A DNA stretch of 64,000 bases from Gammaproteobacteria bacterium (GTDB lineage Bacteria; Pseudomonadota; Gammaproteobacteria; SZUA-140): contig JAKISP010000015.1 of assembly GCA_021648525.1 (NCBI GenBank), positions 1 through 64,000 on the forward strand, read 5' to 3'. Positions 33,608 through 42,948 of the stretch are shown here, piece after piece (position 1 is the stretch's first letter; every line of letters starts with the position of its first letter). A model generated the notes under the pieces. It did not search any database, had not been told where the DNA came from, and was given only the letters and a program-made list of their open reading frames with translations. Made by a program: the position numbers and the translations under genes.

Positions 33608-35241
33608 TAATGCTCCGCCGCTCGACCGCGCTGGGGGAAGAGCCCTCGGGGCTTCTTCTGAATAAAGAGAATAATAAAGATCAGCACAATAATTTTGGCC
33701 AGCACGGCGCCCGCCCACGGTTCCAGTACTTTATTAATTACCCCGAGCGACATCGCCGCCACCAACGTGCCCCATAAGTTCCCGACACCACCAAACACCA
33801 CCACCATAAACGAATCGATAATGTATGCCTGCCCCATATTAGGCCCAACATTGGTGAGCTGGCTTAAAGCGACACCTGCGATGCCCGCGATGCCCGAGCC
33901 GAGTCCAAAGGTCATCGCATCGACCCAGCCAGAGCGAATCCCCATCGCACGCGCCATCGCACGATTTTGCGAAACGGCACGTACATGCAGCCCTAGCGAG
34001 GTCTTTTTCAAGATCATCAGCAGTGCTGCAAACACCAGCAGGCTAAAGATAATGATGTAAAAACGACTGTAGGTGAGTGCCAGTGCGCTGTTGATTTCAA
34101 AAGCACCACTCATCCACTGCGGTGTTTCAACGGAGCGATTCAGCGGTGAAAAAACGGTGCGCACTAGCTGCTGTAAAATAAGGCTAATACCAAACGTCGC
34201 CAACAAGGTCTCTAACGGCCGCCCATAGAGAAAACGAATCACGCCACGTTCAATCGCAATGCCGATCAAGCCAGCCATCAAAAACGCCGAAGGAATCGCC
34301 ACCAGCAGCGAATATTCGATATGATCTGGCATCAATAGCTGCACCACATAAGTGGTATAGGCACCAATCATGATGAGTTCACCATGTGCCATATTGATCA
34401 CCCCCATCACCCCAAAGGTGATCGCGAGACCAATCGCCGCCAGCAGTAACACCGACCCCAGGCTTAATCCAAAATAGATGGTCTCAGCCCAGTTATTGTA
34501 TTTTAATTTTGCATCGATGCGTGCAACTGCTTTAATTGCCGCCGTCAACACATCACGGTCTTGCAACAGGTAATCATTCGTATCATCTTTCGCCACCAGT
34601 GGTAACAACGCCGCGCGTGCCGCTGGCTCCAGGCTATCGCCCAATATTTCTATCGATTTTAATTTAACCTGTTTATCTATTGATTCAAGATCAAACAGTG
34701 CGATACCCACTTCGATCGTATCACGCACCTTATCTTTAGCTTCAACCGTCAGGCGTGCGGTTAATAGTTGAACCGCCGCTGCATCGATATTTTTAAACAT
34801 CAAACGCACCGCATCACGGCGCAAATTTACATCTGGATGATTAAGGCTCAACTTCGCAATCGCCAGGCGTAATTTCCCGCGTAGCTTATTATTGACCTTT
34901 ACTTTTTTAACCTCACGCTTGCCAACAGAGCCCAGCGGTTCATCATTCAGCACATTGGTAATGGCAAAACCACTTTCATTTTTTTCAACAAAGACAAACC
35001 GAACCAGTTCACTCTTCTCATAATAGAGCTTACCTTTAATCATATGCTGAAAAACCTTAAGTACGCGCGCATCACCCGTTATCTCCAGTTGGTCAATCAC
35101 CACCGCTTTTTTTGAAAAGTTTTTCTGTTTCAAACCCTCTAACAGAGTGGGAAACTGGACGTTATTCGCCGATGCCGTCATCGGCAATACTGCCAGCCAT
35201 GAAAAAATTGCCACTAGCATTAGCGTGATAAAATTCTTCAT
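33607..35241 (-). CDS. urtB: Urea ABC transporter permease UrtB
   Basis: The 544-residue protein has a signal peptide-like N-terminus, a periplasmic region of about 250 residues with HEAT-like helices ('LNHPDVNLRRDAVRLMFKNI'), and a C-terminal LivH-like permease domain with 'FGVMGVINMAHGELIMIGAY' near residue 275. The N-terminal extension is usual for proteobacterial UrtB. The stop codon TAG is shared with the flanking TA of the miniature element. It is preceded by urtA at 117 bases. Confidence 0.95.
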   Translation of the reverse strand: MKNFITLMLVAIFSWLAVLPMTASANNVQFPTLLEGLKQKNFSKKAVVIDQLEITGDARVLKVFQHMIKGKLYYEKSELVRFVFVEKNESGFAITNVLNDEPLGSVGKREVKKVKVNNKLRGKLRLAIAKLSLNHPDVNLRRDAVRLMFKNIDAAAVQLLTARLTVEAKDKVRDTIEVGIALFDLESIDKQVKLKSIEILGDSLEPAARAALLPLVAKDDTNDYLLQDRDVLTAAIKAVARIDAKLKYNNWAETIYFGLSLGSVLLLAAIGLAITFGVMGVINMAHGELIMIGAYTTYVVQLLMPDHIEYSLLVAIPSAFLMAGLIGIAIERGVIRFLYGRPLETLLATFGISLILQQLVRTVFSPLNRSVETPQWMSGAFEINSALALTYSRFYIIIFSLLVFAALLMILKKTSLGLHVRAVSQNRAMARAMGIRSGWVDAMTFGLGSGIAGIAGVALSQLTNVGPNMGQAYIIDSFMVVVFGGVGNLWGTLVAAMSLGVINKVLEPWAGAVLAKIIVLIFIILFIQKKPRGLFPQRGRAAEH

Positions 35242-35358
35242 CGGAAGACCTGATTTAATGAGATAGTTAAAAAAAATGGGATGGATTAAGTATCCACCCC
35301 ATTCACGTTACAGTTAAAAATCCGCTAGCTAATCGTTAGTAAATTTTTTAGAGGAGAA

Positions 35359-36639
35359 TTAAAAGTTCTGACCAGAACAAGTTTTACTTTTAGTATTGTA
35401 GTTACCACATTTCAATGTAACCCAGTCCGCCTTAAGGTCTTTACTATCCGGCAAAAAATCAGACCATGCATCACCGGCAACCAGACCATCCGTTTCCCAG
35501 ACAACCTCAAACTGGCCATCATCCTGAATCTCACCAATCAATACAGGCTTGGTAATGTGATGATTCGCCAGCATTGTAGAGGTGCCACCTGTGAGGTTAG
35601 GGACTTTAATTCCAATGATTGCATCGGCTACTTTGTCTGTATCCGTCGAGCCGGCTTTTTCAACCGCCTTCACCCACATATTAAATCCGATGTAATGCGC
35701 TTCCATTGGGTCATTAGAAACACGCTTATCGTCTTTAGTATATTTATGCCAGGCATCAATAAACGCCGCGTTCTCATCAGACTCAACACTCATAAAGTAG
35801 TTCCACGCAGCCAGGTGGCCAACCAATGGTGCCGTGTCAATCCCGGAAAGTTCTTCTTCACCCACAGAGAAGGCAATCACAGGAATATCTTCAGAAGAGA
35901 TACCCTGGTTTCCTAACTCTTTGTAGAAAGGGATATTGGCATCACCATTAATGGTTGAAACAACCGCCGTCTTTTTACCTTCAGAACCAAACTTCTTAAC
36001 GTCTGAAACAATCGACTGCCAGTCAGAGTGACCAAACGGGGTGTAGTTAATCATAATATCTTTATCAGCAACACCCTTCGCTTTCAGGTATGCCTCAAGG
36101 ATTTTATTGGTGGTACGTGGATAAACATAATCGGTACCCGCCAATACCCAGCGCTTAACACCAATCTCATTCATCAGATAATCAACCGCCGGGATCGCCT
36201 GCTGATTAGGTGCCGCACCGGTGTAGAAAACATTTTTTGAAGACTCTTCACCTTCATACTGAACAGGGTAAAACAGCAGGCCATTCAGCTCTTCAATCAC
36301 AGGCAGTACTGATTTACGAGAAACAGAGGTCCAGCAACCAAAGATCACATCAACTTTATTTTTTGAAATCAATTCACGTGTCTTTTCAGCAAATAGTGGC
36401 CAGTTAGAAGCAGGATCAACCACCACTGCCTCAAGCTTTTTGCCTAAAATACCGCCTTTTTTATTTTGCTCATCAATCAGCATTAGCATGGTGTCTTTCA
36501 GTGTGGTTTCACTGATCGCCATGGTGCCAGAAAGTGAATGCAATACACCCACCTTGATTGTATCAGCCGCCATCGCAGCCTGTGATGCCAGCCCCAGAAC
36601 TGCCGCAGCAGCCAGACCGGAAATAGTTTTCAATGACAT
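35359..36639 (-). CDS. urtA: Urea ABC transporter substrate-binding protein UrtA
   Basis: The mature part starts after a clear signal peptide ('LAAAAVLGLASQAAMAADTI'). It then shows the LivK-type fold with 'KVGVLHSLSGTMAISETTLK', 'FGCWTSVSRKSVLPVIEELN' and 'FYPVQYEGEESSKNVFYTGA', all typical of UrtA. It binds urea in the periplasm for UrtBCDE. Two starts compete: ATG 36639 has AGGA 8 bases upstream and is preferred; ATG 36645 has AGGA too close. It is probably the most highly expressed gene of the operon, given the hairpin at 36692 between it and the porin gene. Confidence 0.95.
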   Translation of the reverse strand: MSLKTISGLAAAAVLGLASQAAMAADTIKVGVLHSLSGTMAISETTLKDTMLMLIDEQNKKGGILGKKLEAVVVDPASNWPLFAEKTRELISKNKVDVIFGCWTSVSRKSVLPVIEELNGLLFYPVQYEGEESSKNVFYTGAAPNQQAIPAVDYLMNEIGVKRWVLAGTDYVYPRTTNKILEAYLKAKGVADKDIMINYTPFGHSDWQSIVSDVKKFGSEGKKTAVVSTINGDANIPFYKELGNQGISSEDIPVIAFSVGEEELSGIDTAPLVGHLAAWNYFMSVESDENAAFIDAWHKYTKDDKRVSNDPMEAHYIGFNMWVKAVEKAGSTDTDKVADAIIGIKVPNLTGGTSTMLANHHITKPVLIGEIQDDGQFEVVWETDGLVAGDAWSDFLPDSKDLKADWVTLKCGNYNTKSKTCSGQNF

Positions 36640-36691
36640 TTTCATATTCCTCACGTTAACGCTTCAAATATTCATCTAACGAAGTAACGCA

Positions 36692-36707
36692 CCCTGTTAA
36701 AACAGGG
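36692..36707 (-). terminator. Hairpin between porin and urtA, probable partial terminator or processing site
   Basis: CCCTGTT (36692-36698) pairs with AACAGGG (36701-36707); the outer GCGC/GCGY bases extend the stem. No T-run follows, so it may stabilise the 3' end of the porin mRNA or reduce read-through into urtA rather than stop it. Confidence 0.4.
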
Positions 36708-36729
36708 CGCGCTGATGACTTACTGTAGA

Positions 36730-37485
36730 CTAGAGTCCGAAATTGTAAGAAATATTCATGGTGATGGTATCGTCTGTTGAAACACCAGCACGGTTATCAC
36801 CCGCAATAATATAGGTGATACCCATATCTGCACCGGTATCCCCAATAGGATGAGAGAGGGTTAGGTTCAGGTGACGGAAGGCAGAAGACTCAGTAGTCAC
36901 TGCGGCACTCTTGTCATTACCGGCATCATCATCGTTATAGGTGTAGTAACCCAATGAGGCACCCAGGGTGAAATCAGAAGGAAGATCTGTTCCATAGTTG
37001 AAAGTCCAGTAAGTATCACCCGCATTACCCCACCAGCCATCATTCAGAAGGTACTGTGCTTGTGCGCTAAAGGGGCCATAACCTGCACCTAATACCAGTT
37101 CTGTTAGATCAGAGTCATCAATATTCAGGTAGTAATACTGTAGTAAACCGATGTTATAGTCGACGCCCCCCGCTGAACCAGCGAAACCACCATAGATATC
37201 ATTTTCAAAACCCTGACCAGTGTATGCGTCACTGCCCGCAACATTATAGGTGTAGTCCAGGCTTGACCCCCACCATCCCAGGTAGAAGCCGCTGTCGTTG
37301 GTGTAATCGATTCCACCCTGAATAGCGGCCCCTTTATTTTGCTGGCTAATACCACGCAGCACATACTGAGACACCACACCGATGTTACCAGAAAGCTCAG
37401 CCTGTGCTGGCGCAGCTACCATCACTGCAGGTACTGATAAAGCAGAAGCCACGGCCAGCGCAGAAAGTTTTTTTGAAAATTTCAT
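36730..37485 (-). CDS. TorF-family putative porin (Gcw_chp)
   Basis: The 251-residue protein has a signal peptide ('MKFSKKLSALAVASALSVPA') and begins mature as 'ELSGNIGVVSQYVLRGISQQ', the TorF/Gcw_chp signature, followed by alternating beta strands and a C-terminal 'TMNISYNFGL' with terminal aromatic-aliphatic pattern of outer-membrane barrels. It lies directly upstream of urtABCDE on the same strand behind a sigma-54-type promoter, so it likely admits urea or a related nitrogen compound across the outer membrane. That substrate is inferred from context. Confidence 0.88.
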   Translation of the reverse strand: MKFSKKLSALAVASALSVPAVMVAAPAQAELSGNIGVVSQYVLRGISQQNKGAAIQGGIDYTNDSGFYLGWWGSSLDYTYNVAGSDAYTGQGFENDIYGGFAGSAGGVDYNIGLLQYYYLNIDDSDLTELVLGAGYGPFSAQAQYLLNDGWWGNAGDTYWTFNYGTDLPSDFTLGASLGYYTYNDDDAGNDKSAAVTTESSAFRHLNLTLSHPIGDTGADMGITYIIAGDNRAGVSTDDTITMNISYNFGL

Positions 37486-37590
37486 TTAACTCGATCTCCC
37501 AAGGATTTAAAAAACGAACAACATTACCAGCATTTCAACACGACCCTCTATTAAACGAAGCCTTATGTTCAATGCAGCTAACTGTTGTTC

Positions 37591-37606
37591 AGCACACCCC
37601 GTGCCA
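37591..37606 (-). promoter_or_regulatory. Sigma-54-type promoter of the porin-urtABCDE transcript
   Basis: On the minus strand TGGCACG-GGGT-GTGCT matches the consensus TGGCACG-N4-TTGCW at all positions but one, including GG at -24 and GC at -12. The distance to the porin start is about 105 bases. Sigma-54 control through NtrC is the usual mode for urea importers. Confidence 0.7.
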
Positions 37607-37680
37607 ATAAATACATTTAAAATACTTTCAATAGCTTATTAAGTTCTCTTCCAACCATAACGCAATAGAAACCGGCATTA

Positions 37681-37697
37681 CGCACTATAATGACGCG
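37681..37697. promoter_or_regulatory. NtrC-box-like sequence
   Basis: CGCACTATAATGACGCG matches the NtrC consensus TGCACTATNTTGGTGCA at about 12 of 17 positions, best in the left arm. It lies some 75-90 bases upstream of the -24 element, the usual place for a sigma-54 enhancer site. Confidence 0.4.
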
Positions 37698-37788
37698 CCG
37701 ATGACTGCGCGCGAACTAATATAGAGCAGCCATGCAGAGCATTAGAATAGCATTTCAGAAGTGATTAAAAACCGAATGCCAAAATAGC

Positions 37789-38406
37789 CTACACTTCCTC
37801 CAGCATCCCCTGGTGTAAAATATAATCCACTATTTGATCAAGACCATCACCAATCTTTAAGTTGGAAAAAACAAAGGGTTTTTCTAGCCGCATTTTTTTT
37901 GCATCGCGCGCCATCACCGCCAGTGATGCCCCAACATATGGCGCAAGATCCGTTTTATTGATCACCAATAGATCAGATTTAGTAATCCCCGGCCCACCTT
38001 TGCGCGGTATCTTGTCCCCGGCACTGACATCAATCACGTAGATGGTTAGATCTGACAACTCAGGGCTAAAGGTTGCACTCAGATTATCGCCGCCACTCTC
38101 CACAAACACGATCTGCAAGCCTGGAAAGCGCTGGTGCAGTTCATCGACGGCGGCAAGATTCATCGAGGCATCTTCACGAATAGCGGTATGCGGACAGCCA
38201 CCTGTCTCAACACCGATGATACGCTCCGCCTCCAGCGCACCACTCTCTTGCAGGAACAGCGCATCTTCCTGGGTATAAATATCATTGGTGACAACCGCAA
38301 TGTTGTACTTTTCTCGTAACGCAAGACACAGCGCGAGTGTTAGCGCCGTTTTACCTGAACCAACAGGCCCACCAATTCCTATCCGCAATGCTTGATCACT
38401 GGACAT
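37789..38406 (-). CDS. ureG: Urease accessory GTPase UreG
   Basis: The 205-residue SIMIBI GTPase has P-loop 'GPVGSGKT' (about 13-20), the metal-binding '[15 protein letters not shown]', switch '[20 protein letters not shown]' and base-recognition '[13 protein letters not shown]'. It delivers nickel to urease with UreD, UreF and UreE. It is the last gene of ureDABCEFG, 18 bases after ureF. Confidence 0.97.
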   Translation of the reverse strand: MSSDQALRIGIGGPVGSGKTALTLALCLALREKYNIAVVTNDIYTQEDALFLQESGALEAERIIGVETGGCPHTAIREDASMNLAAVDELHQRFPGLQIVFVESGGDNLSATFSPELSDLTIYVIDVSAGDKIPRKGGPGITKSDLLVINKTDLAPYVGASLAVMARDAKKMRLEKPFVFSNLKIGDGLDQIVDYILHQGMLEEV

Positions 38407-38424
38407 CTCATGCCTCTCCCTGAA

Positions 38425-39096
38425 TCAGGATCTAAATAATCTAGAATATTGTGTTTCGTGGCGCGCACTGGCAATCGCCACCCCAGGACACAACACCCCC
38501 ATTGCCTCATCTTCAATTGTCATCGCTTGCTCAATCCACGCGGGGATTTGCAAAATCAGCGCAGATAACAGACGTTGCCCCGCCGTCTGCCCTAGCGGTA
38601 CAATTTTGATCACTGCTGTCACCTGATTTTCACACCACGCCCACAGATAACCCGCCAGCGCCTGCTCAAGCTCAATCTGCCAATGGGTGGTGGCCAACGC
38701 AAACATCGCAGGGAAATTGACCTCCTGCTTAAAACGCCACGCCTCTGCTCGATTCACCTCAAGATCACCCAACAGCCGCGCGAGTGACTTTCCCAGGTGA
38801 TTATCTTCCGCCAGGATTTCGCTCGACTCACGTGATGCCGCCAAAAAACGACTCCAATGGATCACCCTGGTCTCATCGTCGCACTGCCAGGCGTGATACA
38901 TCCGTTGCATCACAGGCAGATCCAGCGTCACGATGGAGTGGCCTGCCACCCCTTCTATCCATTCAAGCGCCGAGGCCTCATCTGCCACCCATCTCTCGGT
39001 TACCGCATATTCCAGCCCCTGTGAATAGGCATACGCCCCCACCGGTAGTGCGGGGCTGATCAGTTGCCATAAACGAAGCGCAGCGAGATCAATCAT
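38425..39096 (-). CDS. ureF: Urease accessory protein UreF
   Basis: The 223-residue all-helical protein contains '[20 protein letters not shown]', the N-terminal UreF signature, and '[20 protein letters not shown]' near residue 90. UreF binds UreD-urease and controls the GTPase activity of UreG. Its ATG overlaps the ureE stop as ATGA. Confidence 0.95.
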   Translation of the reverse strand: MIDLAALRLWQLISPALPVGAYAYSQGLEYAVTERWVADEASALEWIEGVAGHSIVTLDLPVMQRMYHAWQCDDETRVIHWSRFLAASRESSEILAEDNHLGKSLARLLGDLEVNRAEAWRFKQEVNFPAMFALATTHWQIELEQALAGYLWAWCENQVTAVIKIVPLGQTAGQRLLSALILQIPAWIEQAMTIEDEAMGVLCPGVAIASARHETQYSRLFRS

Positions 39097-39539
39097 GTGT
39101 GAGAATGGCCACCACCATACGCGCCGCTCTCAGGTTCAAACGGCGCGGTTTTATAGTGAACAGTGAGCCCCAGCTGCAACACCATCTCATCCAGCACGTG
39201 ATCTTGCAGATAACTCAGCCCATCTTTCGATATCGACAGCGGTACATGGCGATTCCCCAGATGATAGGCGGCACGCGTTAACAGCAGTGCATCATCGCTC
39301 ACCACCCGCGATACCTTTTCAGGCTGCGCTTCAACCGCGATCACTTTACCATCTTCGCTCAACAAGGCATCACCACCACGCAACACGGTGCCGCGCGGCA
39401 GCGTTACTCCCACCTCAGCACCCGATACCAGCTGCACCCGCAGGCGGCTTTTTTGCCGCTTTTCATAGGGTAAAACTAAAACATCATCAAACGATGAGTG
39501 CCCCTCAGAGAAGGCCTTAATTCGCATCATATCTGCCAT
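39093..39539 (-). CDS. ureE: Urease accessory nickel chaperone UreE
   Basis: The 148-residue protein has the UreE N-terminal domain ('[20 protein letters not shown]') and the C-terminal peptide- and nickel-binding domain with '[14 protein letters not shown]'. The C-terminus is short, '[10 protein letters not shown]', with only two histidines rather than a long His tail. It supplies nickel to UreG. It starts 12 bases after ureC. Confidence 0.95.
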   Translation of the reverse strand: MADMMRIKAFSEGHSSFDDVLVLPYEKRQKSRLRVQLVSGAEVGVTLPRGTVLRGGDALLSEDGKVIAVEAQPEKVSRVVSDDALLLTRAAYHLGNRHVPLSISKDGLSYLQDHVLDEMVLQLGLTVHYKTAPFEPESGAYGGGHSHT

Positions 39540-39550
39540 TGATCTACCAC

Positions 39551-41254
39551 TTAAAAAAGAAAATAGCGCTGCGCCAACGGTAACACCGTGGCAGGTTCAC
39601 AGGTGAGTAATTCACCATCTGCACGCACTTCATAAGTCTGTGAATCGACCTCCACCGTGGGCTGCCACTGATTGTGGATCATGTCGCTTTTTTTAACGGT
39701 GCGACAATCTTTCACCGCGCGGACCATCTTGCTCAAACCAAGTTTCTCTTTAATCCCATCTTCCAGCGCTGCCTTTGAGACAAAGGTGATTGAGGTGTGG
39801 CTACGCGCCTTACCATAGGCGCCAAACATATTGCGGTAGTGCACCGGCTGCGGCGTTGGAATCGAGGCGTTGGGGTCACCCATCGGCGCAGCGGCAATCA
39901 TGCCGCCTTTAATAATCATCGCCGGCTTTGCCCCAAAAAAGGCTGGTTTCCATAACACCAGGTCCGCTAGCTTACCGACCTCAACCGAACCCACTTCGTC
40001 CGCGATGCCGTGAGCCAGTGCAGGGTTAATGGTATATTTAGCAACATAACGACGCGCCCGAAAGTTATCATGACGCTCACAGTCTTCCGCCAGCGCGCCG
40101 CGCTGCATCTTCATCTTATGTGCTGTCTGCCAGGTACGAATCACCACTTCGCCCACCCGGCCCATCGCCTGTGAATCAGAAGCGATCATCGAAAAGGCAC
40201 CGAGATCGTGCAGGATATCCTCCGCCGCAATCGTCTCACGACGAATACGTGATTCAGCAAAGGCAACATCTTCCGCAATGTTCGGATCAAGGTGATGACA
40301 CACCATCAACATATCCAGATGTTCATCAACCGTGTTAACCGTATAAGGGCGAGTTGGGTTGGTCGATGACGGCAACACATATGACTCACCACACGCCTTG
40401 ATAATATCCGGTGCGTGGCCACCGCCCGCCCCTTCGGTGTGATAGGTGTGAATGGTGCGCCCTTTAAATGCCGCTAGCGTATCTTCAACAAAACCGGATT
40501 CATTTAAGGTATCCGTGTGAATCGCCACCTGCACATCATAGGCCTCGGCAACACTCAGGCAGTTATCGATTGAGGCCGGTGTCGTGCCCCAGTCTTCATG
40601 CAGTTTTAACCCCATGGTACCCGCCACCAACTGCTCTTCCAGCGGTAATGGCAGACTCGCATTCCCCTTAGCAAGAAAGCCGATATTCATCGGAAACTCA
40701 TCGGCCGCCTCCAGCATACGATGGATGTTCCACGTACCTGGCGTACAGGTGGTCGCGTTGGTGCCAGTGGCTGGGCCAGTGCCACCACCGATCATTGTCG
40801 TCACCCCCGACATCAACGCCTCTTCAATCTGCTGTGGGCAGATAAAATGGATATGCGCATCGATCCCTCCGGCAGTGATGATATGCCCTTCACCCGCAAT
40901 CGCTTCAGTGCCTGGCCCCACAATAATATCCACATCCGGCTGCACATCCGGGTTACCCGCCTTGCCGATACCGGCAATACGACCATCCTTAATCCCGATA
41001 TCTGCCTTCACAATGCCCCAGTGATCGAGGATCAATGCGTTAGTGATCACCACATCCACCACCTCGGCGATGGGGCGCTGGCTCTGCCCCATGCCGTCGC
41101 GGATCACCTTACCTCCACCAAACTTCACCTCATCACCATAGGTGGTGTAATCTTTTTCGACTTCGATAATCAAGTCGGTATCACCGAGGCGTACACGGTC
41201 GCCCAGGGTCGGGCCAAACATCTCGGCATAGGCCTGGCGTGTCATTTTACTCAT
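39551..41254 (-). CDS. ureC: Urease alpha subunit UreC
   Basis: The 567-residue catalytic subunit hydrolyses urea to ammonia and carbamate. The nickel ligands and active-site motifs are intact: '[11 protein letters not shown]' near residue 135, the carbamylated Lys in '[10 protein letters not shown]' near 218, '[13 protein letters not shown]' near 273, flap '[10 protein letters not shown]' near 318 and '[12 protein letters not shown]' near 361. Its ATG overlaps the ureB stop. Length and sequence are standard. Confidence 0.98.
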   Translation of the reverse strand: MSKMTRQAYAEMFGPTLGDRVRLGDTDLIIEVEKDYTTYGDEVKFGGGKVIRDGMGQSQRPIAEVVDVVITNALILDHWGIVKADIGIKDGRIAGIGKAGNPDVQPDVDIIVGPGTEAIAGEGHIITAGGIDAHIHFICPQQIEEALMSGVTTMIGGGTGPATGTNATTCTPGTWNIHRMLEAADEFPMNIGFLAKGNASLPLPLEEQLVAGTMGLKLHEDWGTTPASIDNCLSVAEAYDVQVAIHTDTLNESGFVEDTLAAFKGRTIHTYHTEGAGGGHAPDIIKACGESYVLPSSTNPTRPYTVNTVDEHLDMLMVCHHLDPNIAEDVAFAESRIRRETIAAEDILHDLGAFSMIASDSQAMGRVGEVVIRTWQTAHKMKMQRGALAEDCERHDNFRARRYVAKYTINPALAHGIADEVGSVEVGKLADLVLWKPAFFGAKPAMIIKGGMIAAAPMGDPNASIPTPQPVHYRNMFGAYGKARSHTSITFVSKAALEDGIKEKLGLSKMVRAVKDCRTVKKSDMIHNQWQPTVEVDSQTYEVRADGELLTCEPATVLPLAQRYFLF

Positions 41255-41604
41255 TTTGTTTCCTCCGCCGACTCCAACGCCCCCATCACCTTCGCATTAA
41301 AACCATAAACTTTACGCTCACCGGCATACGCAACCAATTCAACCTGACGTGTCTGCCCCGGCTCAAAGCGCACCGCAGTACCGGCGGGAATGTTCAAGCG
41401 AAAACCACGTGCATCTTCACGCGGAAATTTCAGGGCGCGATTGGTTTCATAGAAGTGATAATGAGAGCCTACCTGAATCGGGCGATCACCACTATTGGCG
41501 ACATTAATGGTGACCTTTTCACGACCAACGTTCAGCTCTATCTCACCGGGTTCAATCAACATTTCGCCAGGAATCATATCGCTGGGAATCATCGGATCAG
41601 ACAT
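41251..41604 (-). CDS. ureB: Urease beta subunit UreB
   Basis: The 117-residue subunit contains '[20 protein letters not shown]', '[20 protein letters not shown]' and '[20 protein letters not shown]', all diagnostic. It is a structural subunit of the urease trimer of UreABC units. It starts 15 bases after ureA. Confidence 0.98.
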   Translation of the reverse strand: MSDPMIPSDMIPGEMLIEPGEIELNVGREKVTINVANSGDRPIQVGSHYHFYETNRALKFPREDARGFRLNIPAGTAVRFEPGQTRQVELVAYAGERKVYGFNAKVMGALESAEETK

Positions 41605-41619
41605 CTTGCCAACACTCCT

Positions 41620-41922
41620 CTAAACAATCGGGTTATGCACGGTAACCAGTTTAGTGCCATCCGGAAAGGTCGCCTCCACCTGCACCTCATGCACCATCTC
41701 GGCAATTCCATCCATCACATCTTCACGCCGGAGCAACGTCGTACCATGGCTCATCAACTCTGCGACCGTCCTACCGTCGCGCGCCCCTTCCATAATCTCC
41801 GCAGAAATATAGGCAATCGACTCCGGGTAGTTAAGCTTCACTCCGCGTGCCTTGCGCCGCTCCGCTAGCAGGGCGGCAGTAAACAGCAACAACTTATCCT
41901 TCTCTCTAGGTGACAATTCCAT
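41620..41922 (-). CDS. ureA: Urease gamma subunit UreA
   Basis: The 100-residue protein begins '[20 protein letters not shown]' and contains '[20 protein letters not shown]' and '[20 protein letters not shown]'. AGGAG lies 7-8 bases before ATG 41922, so that start is preferred to the GTG directly before it. It follows ureD by 14 bases. Confidence 0.98.
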   Translation of the reverse strand: MELSPREKDKLLLFTAALLAERRKARGVKLNYPESIAYISAEIMEGARDGRTVAELMSHGTTLLRREDVMDGIAEMVHEVQVEATFPDGTKLVTVHNPIV

Positions 41923-41936
41923 CACTCACTCCTCAA

Positions 41937-42782
41937 TCAAGTATTCCAGATTCTCGGCACACTGGCCTCGCGGCCGATCAGCAACGGTCTAATTTTTTGC
42001 CACACGCGACTAAAGGTAAGGCGTGCTGTTTCGCCCTGATACGCCAACAGGCGGCACACCAGCAAGTCGCCCATCAAAGTGCAACTTAGCAATCCGTTAT
42101 TGTCATTGGCATCGACACCCAGTTCAACCTCGCGCGCCGCTTTTAACACCTCGGTATCCGCGTTCGTCGCCACTAATGTAGCAGAGACCGTATAACCCTG
42201 CATTCCCCAGGCATGTTGCATAAAGGCCTGGCTGCCATCAAAACGCGCCCGCTCGATAAACAGCGGCTCGCCCTCACGCCATAACTCAAACGTCTGACGG
42301 CAAAGCCCACTCTCATATAACTCATCACTTGCAGGCCGACCGAGGCACAACATCTCCCAGCCGATAAAACGCGCCCCGGCTTCCAGCTCAACACGGGTAT
42401 TCATCTGCACGTGGCTATTGGAAAACAGGATCGTATCCTGTGGCAACCACTCCAATGTCGCGTCTTTTTGAACGGTAAGATTTTGTTGTTGCAGTGCAAT
42501 CAGCCCATTGGAGCGATAAAATTTCCCCGATGCCGGTGTCGTCAGCAATGCATGTGCGCCCTCCTCAACCTCGACATTGATGTGTAGTTGATCACCACCC
42601 ACCACTCCGCCCGGCGGGTGCAGCAGATAAACATGACACACCTCACCTTCAGGGTAAAACGGCGATTGAACCCGCAACGGGCCAACGTGTTTACGATGGA
42701 CAAGCGCCGTACGCCGAGCACGCTGGGCAAAACGTAACGCCAGCGATGCTTGCCAGGATGATGATTGCAAAATCGCACTCAA
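41937..42782 (-). CDS. ureD: Urease accessory protein UreD
   Basis: The 281-residue protein has 'VCHVYLLHPPGGVVGGDQLH' near residue 48, 'HALLTTPASGKFYRSNG' near residue 77 and 'LEWLPQDTILFSNSHVQMNT' near residue 110. UreD is the scaffold that binds apo-urease for nickel insertion. The start codon is TTG at 42782, with GGGAG 7 bases upstream. It is the first gene of the urease operon; two hairpins separate it from ilvD. Confidence 0.95.
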   Translation of the reverse strand: MSAILQSSSWQASLALRFAQRARRTALVHRKHVGPLRVQSPFYPEGEVCHVYLLHPPGGVVGGDQLHINVEVEEGAHALLTTPASGKFYRSNGLIALQQQNLTVQKDATLEWLPQDTILFSNSHVQMNTRVELEAGARFIGWEMLCLGRPASDELYESGLCRQTFELWREGEPLFIERARFDGSQAFMQHAWGMQGYTVSATLVATNADTEVLKAAREVELGVDANDNNGLLSCTLMGDLLVCRLLAYQGETARLTFSRVWQKIRPLLIGREASVPRIWNT

Positions 42783-42846
42783 CTGACTGCTCCCAAGTGA
42801 TCAAAGGTTAAGGGACATTAACAATACATATGCCATGCCAGAAAGT

Positions 42847-42872
42847 GCCCGCCGCAAACTCAAACGACGGGC
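42847..42872 (-). terminator. Hairpin between ilvD and ureD
   Basis: GCCCGCCG (42847-42854) and CGACGGGC (42865-42872) pair with one internal mismatch; an AT-rich run is on the right (plus-strand) side, so the usual T-run is not on the minus-strand 3' side. It may end or protect the ilvD transcript. Confidence 0.4.
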
Positions 42873-42922
42873 AATATTAAATGTAGGAATGTAGGATGGA
42901 CGGCGCTTTTCTAGCCCACCAA

Positions 42923-42939
42923 GTGTTGCGAAGCAACAC
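42923..42939 (-). terminator. Hairpin just after ilvD
   Basis: GTGTTGC-GAA-GCAACAC is a 7-bp perfect stem with a 3-base loop, 10 bases after the ilvD stop. There is no T-run; it could be an mRNA end-protecting structure. Confidence 0.45.
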
Positions 42940-42948
42940 AACATCTCA

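Noticed and set aside
40584-41868. Long plus-strand frames of 146-209 codons over the urease genes
   Set aside because: They are antisense to ureC, ureB and ureA, which are unmistakable on the minus strand.
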